Below the pieces are notes generated by a model that was not told where the DNA came from, did no database searches, and worked only from the letters and a program-made list of their open reading frames with translations. Positions 59,025 to 64,000 of a DNA stretch of 64,000 nucleotides are shown here, piece after piece. The position numbers were made by a program, and so were the translations under genes. The DNA comes from an uncultured Acidobacteriia bacterium (lineage in GTDB: Bacteria; Acidobacteriota; Terriglobia; Bryobacterales; Bryobacteraceae). Position 1 is the first letter of the stretch. Each line of letters starts with the position of its first letter. Location: positions 1-64,000 of the forward strand of contig CAIQWJ010000029.1 in the NCBI GenBank assembly GCA_903875575.1. The letters are read 5' to 3'.

Positions 59025-59456
59025 TCACGGTCTCTTTTGCATGACAATAGCGTTTACATTCCCACTTCCGTAATAGCCCTTTCGAACCCCGGCACGCACC
59101 CAGCCGTGGTGTTCATAAAGCCGTATGGCTGGCTCATTTGGCTCAGCCACTTCCAGAAAAATGTCCCCTGCCGCCTCTCGCGCCAGGGCTTTCAACAGAG
59201 AGGAAGCCACCCCCCGGCGGCGATAATCGGGCGAAACCGCCAAGTTCAGTAATTCGGCCTCATCCGGCGTCGATTGCCGCCATGCGCAGAACCCCGCGGG
59301 TATCCCTTTTTCTGCTTCCAGCACCGCAAACAGAATTCGGAAACCCGAGTAATCGCCCACCGGCCACTGGGCAGCTTCAGGCGAAGTCTGCTGAAGCCGC
59401 GCAATCGCAGGATAGTCCGCTTCGGCTGCCGCCCGGATGAGAATGGCATTGGTCAT
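59025..59456 (-). CDS. GNAT N-acetyltransferase (RimI-like)
   Basis: LLNLAVSPDYRRRGVASSLLKALAREAAGDIFLEVAEPNEPAIRLYEHHGWVRAGVRKGYY. Confidence 0.9.
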   Translation of the reverse strand: MTNAILIRAAAEADYPAIARLQQTSPEAAQWPVGDYSGFRILFAVLEAEKGIPAGFCAWRQSTPDEAELLNLAVSPDYRRRGVASSLLKALAREAAGDIFLEVAEPNEPAIRLYEHHGWVRAGVRKGYYGSGNVNAIVMQKRP

Positions 59457-59518
59457 AGCTGGGCCTGAATCCGGCATGTCCCATTGTCCCGCCAGCCGTG
59501 TTGTGATGGTATTTGGAC

Positions 59519-60115
59519 ATGACACCCATCGGGCATTCCACGCGACGCACAGCAGCCACTGTGGCCCTGGCTGTCTTGACCGTTGGCTTGCTGCTCCTCG
59601 CAGGCACCCCCGCGGCCGATGTCGCACACCAGAAGTTCGCTCGCATTGAAACCGGCACTTTGCCGGCCGGAATGCGCGTGGATCTGTCCGCCAGTGAACT
59701 CAACGCCTGGGCTGCGGACGAGGCGATTATTTACGCCCCTGGCGCAACCCGCAATCTGCGACTCTCACTGACTACGAACGGCGCGTCCGGTTCCGCCATG
59801 ATCGACTTCCTGAAGCTACGCCAGGCCACAACGCATGAAGATCCCGGCTGGCTCATGCGGAATTTGTTTTCCGGCGAACGCCCGGTCTCCGTGAAGGTGC
59901 GCTTCGAATCGCGCAATCGCCGAGCCCGCGTCGATGTTGACCGGGTGGAGGTTTCCGGAGTCGCCATCGAGGGAGCAACCCTGAACTTCCTGGTCCAGAA
60001 CTGGCTGCGGCCCACGTTTCCGGACGTGAAGATCGATGAGTGGTTTGATCTTGGCTATCGTGTCGACAGGTTCACCGTGTTGCCGTCAGGCGCTTCCCTC
60101 TTCATCGGAAAGTAG
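59519..60115 (+). CDS. Secreted or membrane-anchored protein of unknown function
   Basis: N-terminal hydrophobic segment, then IETGTLPAGMRVDLSASELNAWAADEA; intact ORF in an otherwise empty interval. Confidence 0.6.
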   Translation: MTPIGHSTRRTAATVALAVLTVGLLLLAGTPAADVAHQKFARIETGTLPAGMRVDLSASELNAWAADEAIIYAPGATRNLRLSLTTNGASGSAMIDFLKLRQATTHEDPGWLMRNLFSGERPVSVKVRFESRNRRARVDVDRVEVSGVAIEGATLNFLVQNWLRPTFPDVKIDEWFDLGYRVDRFTVLPSGASLFIGK

Positions 60116-60140
60116 AGCGGACTCACGCCGAATCCGGGAG

Positions 60141-60527
60141 TCACCATAACACGCGCACGCCGTATTGCTCGATGGCCTTATCGGGGGTCAAAATCGTCAA
60201 GCCATGCACAATGGCCTGTGCCACCAGCATGCGATCAAAGGGATCGGCGTGAAGAGCCGGAAGCCGGCCGGCGTGAAGCGCAGACTCCTCGTCGATCAAC
60301 AGCGATTCAATGCCGCTGGCTTCGCGCACTCGTGGTACAAAAACGTCTGGCCGTTCCGAGAGCGGAAGACGACCGGACGCGTGCTTGATACCGATCTCCC
60401 ACGCCGATGACGCGCTGAGAAAACGCCTGTTCGCCTGATCGAGAAAAGCGGTCGAGGCTGTCTTACTTAGGCGTGGAGACCCCGACGCAATCCAGAGAAA
60501 AGTGCAGGTATCGAGCAGAATGCGCAT
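60141..60527 (-). CDS. PIN-domain toxin (VapC-like)
   Basis: MRILLDTCTFLWIASGSPRLS...SASSAWEIGIKHASGRL...LLIDEESALHAGRLPALHADPFDRMLVAQAIVHGLTILTPD. Confidence 0.9.
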   Translation of the reverse strand: MRILLDTCTFLWIASGSPRLSKTASTAFLDQANRRFLSASSAWEIGIKHASGRLPLSERPDVFVPRVREASGIESLLIDEESALHAGRLPALHADPFDRMLVAQAIVHGLTILTPDKAIEQYGVRVLW

Positions 60528-60538
60528 TGCGAAATCTG

Positions 60539-60784
60539 TCACTCTCCGTTAAAAAGGCGCAGCACTTCGTCGGGCAGTGGTTCGAAAAACGAGTCGGGGA
60601 CGACAAACTCACCCTTTGCAACCCCAATCCGGGGCTTACGGACAGGCTTCCCCCGAAGTGATCGGATTTCGGCTACCGGCTTGTTGCGGTTGCACAACAC
60701 GATTGTTTCGTCGGGCTGCAACTCCGCAAGATAGCGCGACAAGTTAGTTTTTGCGTCGTGGATATTCACCTGGCCCATGACCAT
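60539..60784 (-). CDS. Phd/YefM-type antitoxin
   Basis: MGQVNIHDAKTNLSRYLAELQPDETIVLCNRNKPVAEIRSL; directly upstream of the PIN toxin. Confidence 0.88.
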   Translation of the reverse strand: MVMGQVNIHDAKTNLSRYLAELQPDETIVLCNRNKPVAEIRSLRGKPVRKPRIGVAKGEFVVPDSFFEPLPDEVLRLFNGE

Positions 60785-60819
60785 ATTCTGACCTATTAAC
60801 TAAACTAAGTCAATTCGTC

Positions 60820-62895
60820 TCACCCCCTCCTCAACCGCAAACTGTTCGTCACCACCGAAACACTCGACATCGCCATCGCTGCCGAGGCAATCATGGGCGA
60901 TAGCGTCCAGTCCGTCCAGTGATAGAAAACTCCCGCGGCCAACGGAATCCCTATTACGTTATAAATAAAGGCCCAGAACAGATTCTGCCGGATCACCCGC
61001 AGCGTCCGCAGCGCCAGCGCCAGCGCTTCCGGTACCCCGCGCAGATCGCCCCGCATCAGAATCACGCCACCCGCTTCAATCGCAACATCCGTCCCTGTAC
61101 CGATGGCAATCCCCACATCCGCCGATGCCAGCGCCGGCGCGTCGTTGATCCCGTCCCCCACCATCGCGACCCGACGCCCTTCCCCGCGCAGTCTCGCCAC
61201 TTCCAGTTGCTTCCGTTCCGGCAACACACCCGCCAGCACACGCCCGTCTTCAATCCCCACCGCACGAGCCACATCGCGAGCTACACGCTCGTGATCGCCC
61301 GTGATCATCCAGACCTTTGCACCCATTGCAGCCAGATCGCGAACGGCGTCAGCCGCGCCCGTCTTCACTTCGTCGCTGATCTCAAACTCCCCGGCTCGCA
61401 CGCCATCCACGTCGAGCGCGATGGCCCCCGCTTCTCCCCGCCCCACCAGCACGCGCCGTCCAGCCACCACAGCCTCCGCGCCCCTTCCCGAAATCGCGCG
61501 AAACTCGGTCGATGCCTCGCGAGTGCCCCCGCCCGCCTTCGCCAAAAGCGCACGCGCCACCGGATGCTCGCTCCACTGCTCCACGGCCGCAGCCAGTCCG
61601 ATGACCTCCGGCTCGCTAAACCCATTCAAGGCCCGCACCCGCGTTACCACCGGCTTGCCCGTCGTGATCGTGCCTGTCTTATCCAGCACCACTGTATCTA
61701 CCCGCGCCGCCGCCTCCAGCGCTTCTCCGCCCTTGAACAGTATGCCGCGTAACGCACCGCGCCCTGTGCCCGCCATGATGGCTGTCGGCGTCGCCAGGCC
61801 CATCGCGCACGGGCAGGCGATGATCAGTACCGCCACTGCGTGCACCAGCGCCATGGCCACCGGGGCAAAATACAGCCATACGCCAAACGTCGCCAGCGCG
61901 ATCACTAACACCACCACCGTGAAGTAACCGCTCACCTCGTCCGCCATGCGCGACACTGGCGCCTTCGAACCCTGCGCTTTCTTCACAAGGTCGATAATCC
62001 GCGCCAGCGCCGTATCCTTGCCCACCTTCGTCGCCTCAAATCGGAACGCGCCGGCACCGTTCACGGTACCGCCGTTGACGTCCGACCCGGTCGACTTCGC
62101 CACCGGAAGACTTTCCCCGGTTAGCATCGATTCGTCGATCTCGCTCGCCCCCTCCCGCACCACTCCATCCACCGGAACCTTTTCGCCCGGCCGCACCACG
62201 ACCTGATCCCCCAGGCACAATTCCGCGAGCGGAACTTCCACCTCAAGGCCGTTGCGCACCACGCGCGCCACCGGAGGCTGCAGGCCCATCAGCGTTCGGA
62301 TAGCATCGGAAGCACGCCCGCGCGCCCGCGCCTCCAGCATTCTTCCCAGCAGAACCAGGGAAATGATCACGGCGGAAGCTTCGAAATAGACGTCCATGCT
62401 CATCCCGCCCGTGAACAGCACCCACACCGAGTAAGCGAATGCCGTTCCTGTGCCAAGCGCAATAAGAGTATTCATGTTGGCCGCCCCGTGGCGCAGGGCG
62501 GTCCACGCATCGCGAAAGAAGGGCAAACCGGCATATCCCAAAACCGGCAGAGTAAGGATCATCTGCGCGAGAGGCCAGTGCTCCGTCATGCCCAGGATGA
62601 AGACAGGAATTGCGAAAACGGCAGCCACGGTGAGGCGCCGTTTGAGGTCTCGCGCTTCGGCTTGTTCGGCGATTTCCAGCGGGCCGGAAGGTACTTCGTA
62701 CCCCACGTCCTCCACGGCGATAATCAGGTCTTCCACCCGAACCCGAGCGGCATCGTACCGCACGGAGGCGATACGAGTGGCAATATTGACACTCGCCTTC
62801 TCCACGCCCGCCGTACTGCCGAGTTGCTTCTCAATCGTCCGTGCGCACGCGGCGCACGTCATTCCGACGATAGGTAATTCAACCTCGTCCGTCAC
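60820..62895 (-). CDS. copA: Copper-translocating P-type ATPase
   Basis: N-terminal HMA motif [18 protein letters not shown] motif [56 protein letters not shown]. Confidence 0.95.
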   Translation of the reverse strand: MTDEVELPIVGMTCAACARTIEKQLGSTAGVEKASVNIATRIASVRYDAARVRVEDLIIAVEDVGYEVPSGPLEIAEQAEARDLKRRLTVAAVFAIPVFILGMTEHWPLAQMILTLPVLGYAGLPFFRDAWTALRHGAANMNTLIALGTGTAFAYSVWVLFTGGMSMDVYFEASAVIISLVLLGRMLEARARGRASDAIRTLMGLQPPVARVVRNGLEVEVPLAELCLGDQVVVRPGEKVPVDGVVREGASEIDESMLTGESLPVAKSTGSDVNGGTVNGAGAFRFEATKVGKDTALARIIDLVKKAQGSKAPVSRMADEVSGYFTVVVLVIALATFGVWLYFAPVAMALVHAVAVLIIACPCAMGLATPTAIMAGTGRGALRGILFKGGEALEAAARVDTVVLDKTGTITTGKPVVTRVRALNGFSEPEVIGLAAAVEQWSEHPVARALLAKAGGGTREASTEFRAISGRGAEAVVAGRRVLVGRGEAGAIALDVDGVRAGEFEISDEVKTGAADAVRDLAAMGAKVWMITGDHERVARDVARAVGIEDGRVLAGVLPERKQLEVARLRGEGRRVAMVGDGINDAPALASADVGIAIGTGTDVAIEAGGVILMRGDLRGVPEALALALRTLRVIRQNLFWAFIYNVIGIPLAAGVFYHWTDWTLSPMIASAAMAMSSVSVVTNSLRLRRG

Positions 62896-62898
62896 GGC

Positions 62899-63129
62899 TC
62901 ACAACCGCGCTGCGTGAAACCCGATCTGATCCACCGCACTGATCAGATCTTCCACCTTCACCCGTGATTCGTCGTAACGCACCGTAGCCTTACCCGCCGC
63001 AAGATCAACCGCCGCGCTCGCCACACCCGCAACGCCCGAAAGCTTTTTCGTGACACTGCGAACGCAACCCTGACAGGTCATACCTTCCACTTTCAGTTCT
63101 ACGCTGGAATTCATACCTTGATGATGCAC
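62899..63129 (-). CDS. Heavy-metal-associated domain protein (CopZ-like copper chaperone)
   Basis: VEGMTCQGCVRSVTKKLSGVAGVASAAVDLAAGKATVRYDESRV; adjacent to copA. Confidence 0.92.
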   Translation of the reverse strand: MHHQGMNSSVELKVEGMTCQGCVRSVTKKLSGVAGVASAAVDLAAGKATVRYDESRVKVEDLISAVDQIGFHAARL

Positions 63130-63138
63130 CCGCCGCCA

Positions 63139-64000
63139 TCATGATTCACGCAATCGGACCCGAAAAAATACCATCACTCCCGCCGGGCGGCTCCCGTAAG
63201 AGGGCTGCAGCTGCCCAGGCAGGCTGTAAACCGTGAAATTGACACCCAGCCCTGTGGCAAGCCGTGAAATCAGAGGAAAATCGCGGGTATACCCGGCGGT
63301 GTACGCGCCAACCCGAAACGACTGCCCGTAAAGCGGCGAACCGGATGCAAATAATTCGTTCTTGTCGACCAGTTCTACTCGCCCCGTAACGTAGTTCCGC
63401 CCCTGAAACCGGGCCACGCTCTCCAGTCCGTAACCGTTCAGATTCACACCATCGCCCGTCTTGTGGACCCGTCCCCAAATCACGCTCGTCGCCCAATTTC
63501 CCCCGCCATATGGCCGGTTGTAACTCACAGACGCGGTCGTCCGAACCTGATCACCCGGTTCCAGCGCCTCTGGATGCGCCAGCTTCCCCATAGATACCTG
63601 CCCGCTCCAGTTCGCTCCCGGTGCCACAGTAAACCGTACCGACCAGGAATCGACCGCTCCGTGATCGATGTTCCACCGATTCTCGTTCGGTTCGCCACCG
63701 TGAAAACCGCTGGCCTCGAAACCAAAAGTGCCGTGTGTAATTCCCGCAGTTACCACCTCGTTGGAAATGTGGGTGGAATCCTCCAGATGATGCCCCAGGG
63801 TAGCCTGCGGCAATTCCGCCGCGGAGACGCGATGAGGGAAGGCCACAGGCCCCAGTGCCGGGTCCCCGACCGGCGCCGCGTACAAAGTCAGATTTGTGCC
63901 GTGGCCCAACCGGCGCGAGTACTCAACAGCCAGTTCCATCAGAAAATCGTGCGGATGCTGTCCATCCAAAATTGGCACCCCGTGGAGTGTCTCCCCTGTC
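63139..64000 (-). CDS. Outer-membrane barrel-like protein, 5' part outside the window
   Basis: Frame is open past the predicted start to the window edge (TGETLHGVPILDGQHPHDFLMELAVEYSRRLG...); alternating beta-strand pattern. Confidence 0.75.
   Translation of the reverse strand, partial: TGETLHGVPILDGQHPHDFLMELAVEYSRRLGHGTNLTLYAAPVGDPALGPVAFPHRVSAAELPQATLGHHLEDSTHISNEVVTAGITHGTFGFEASGFHGGEPNENRWNIDHGAVDSWSVRFTVAPGANWSGQVSMGKLAHPEALEPGDQVRTTASVSYNRPYGGGNWATSVIWGRVHKTGDGVNLNGYGLESVARFQGRNYVTGRVELVDKNELFASGSPLYGQSFRVGAYTAGYTRDFPLISRLATGLGVNFTVYSLPGQLQPSYGSRPAGVMVFFRVRLRES

Overview
The window is a compact, GC-rich bacterial chromosome segment. Its gene content looks like Acidobacteriota, probably the Solibacter/Bryobacter lineage (inferred from gene content, not tested). 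About 50 CDSs are supported. Housekeeping genes include hisS-aspS, a CCA-adding enzyme, ychF, tig, ruvX-mltG, uvrB and mqnD. There is an outer-membrane biogenesis operon (Omp85/BamA-like, truncated SurA-like, TamB-like). Other genes include a DUF1800-DUF1501 pair, a CHAT-TPR protein, CotH-like, MEMO1-like, Sel1-repeat, L-type lectin and collagen-like proteins, a VapC/Phd-type toxin-antitoxin pair, and a copper-efflux cluster (CopA, CopZ and an outer-membrane protein cut by the right edge). One tRNA-Leu(TAA) is present. No rRNA, CRISPR array, prophage or insertion sequence was recognised. The most notable signals are: (1) a c-di-AMP (ydaO/yuaA) riboswitch upstream of an APC/KimA-like permease with a USP-like C-terminus, lying against the divergent CCA-adding gene; (2) a recurrent -10-like hexamer 6-7 nt before the start codon of at least 12 genes, suggesting widespread leaderless transcription; (3) a translationally coupled Omp85/SurA-like/TamB-like operon whose middle gene has a perfect in-frame 42-bp tandem duplication; (4) a seven-unit, 27-30 bp degenerate intergenic tandem repeat. 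All family names come from reading the translations by eye; no database search was run.
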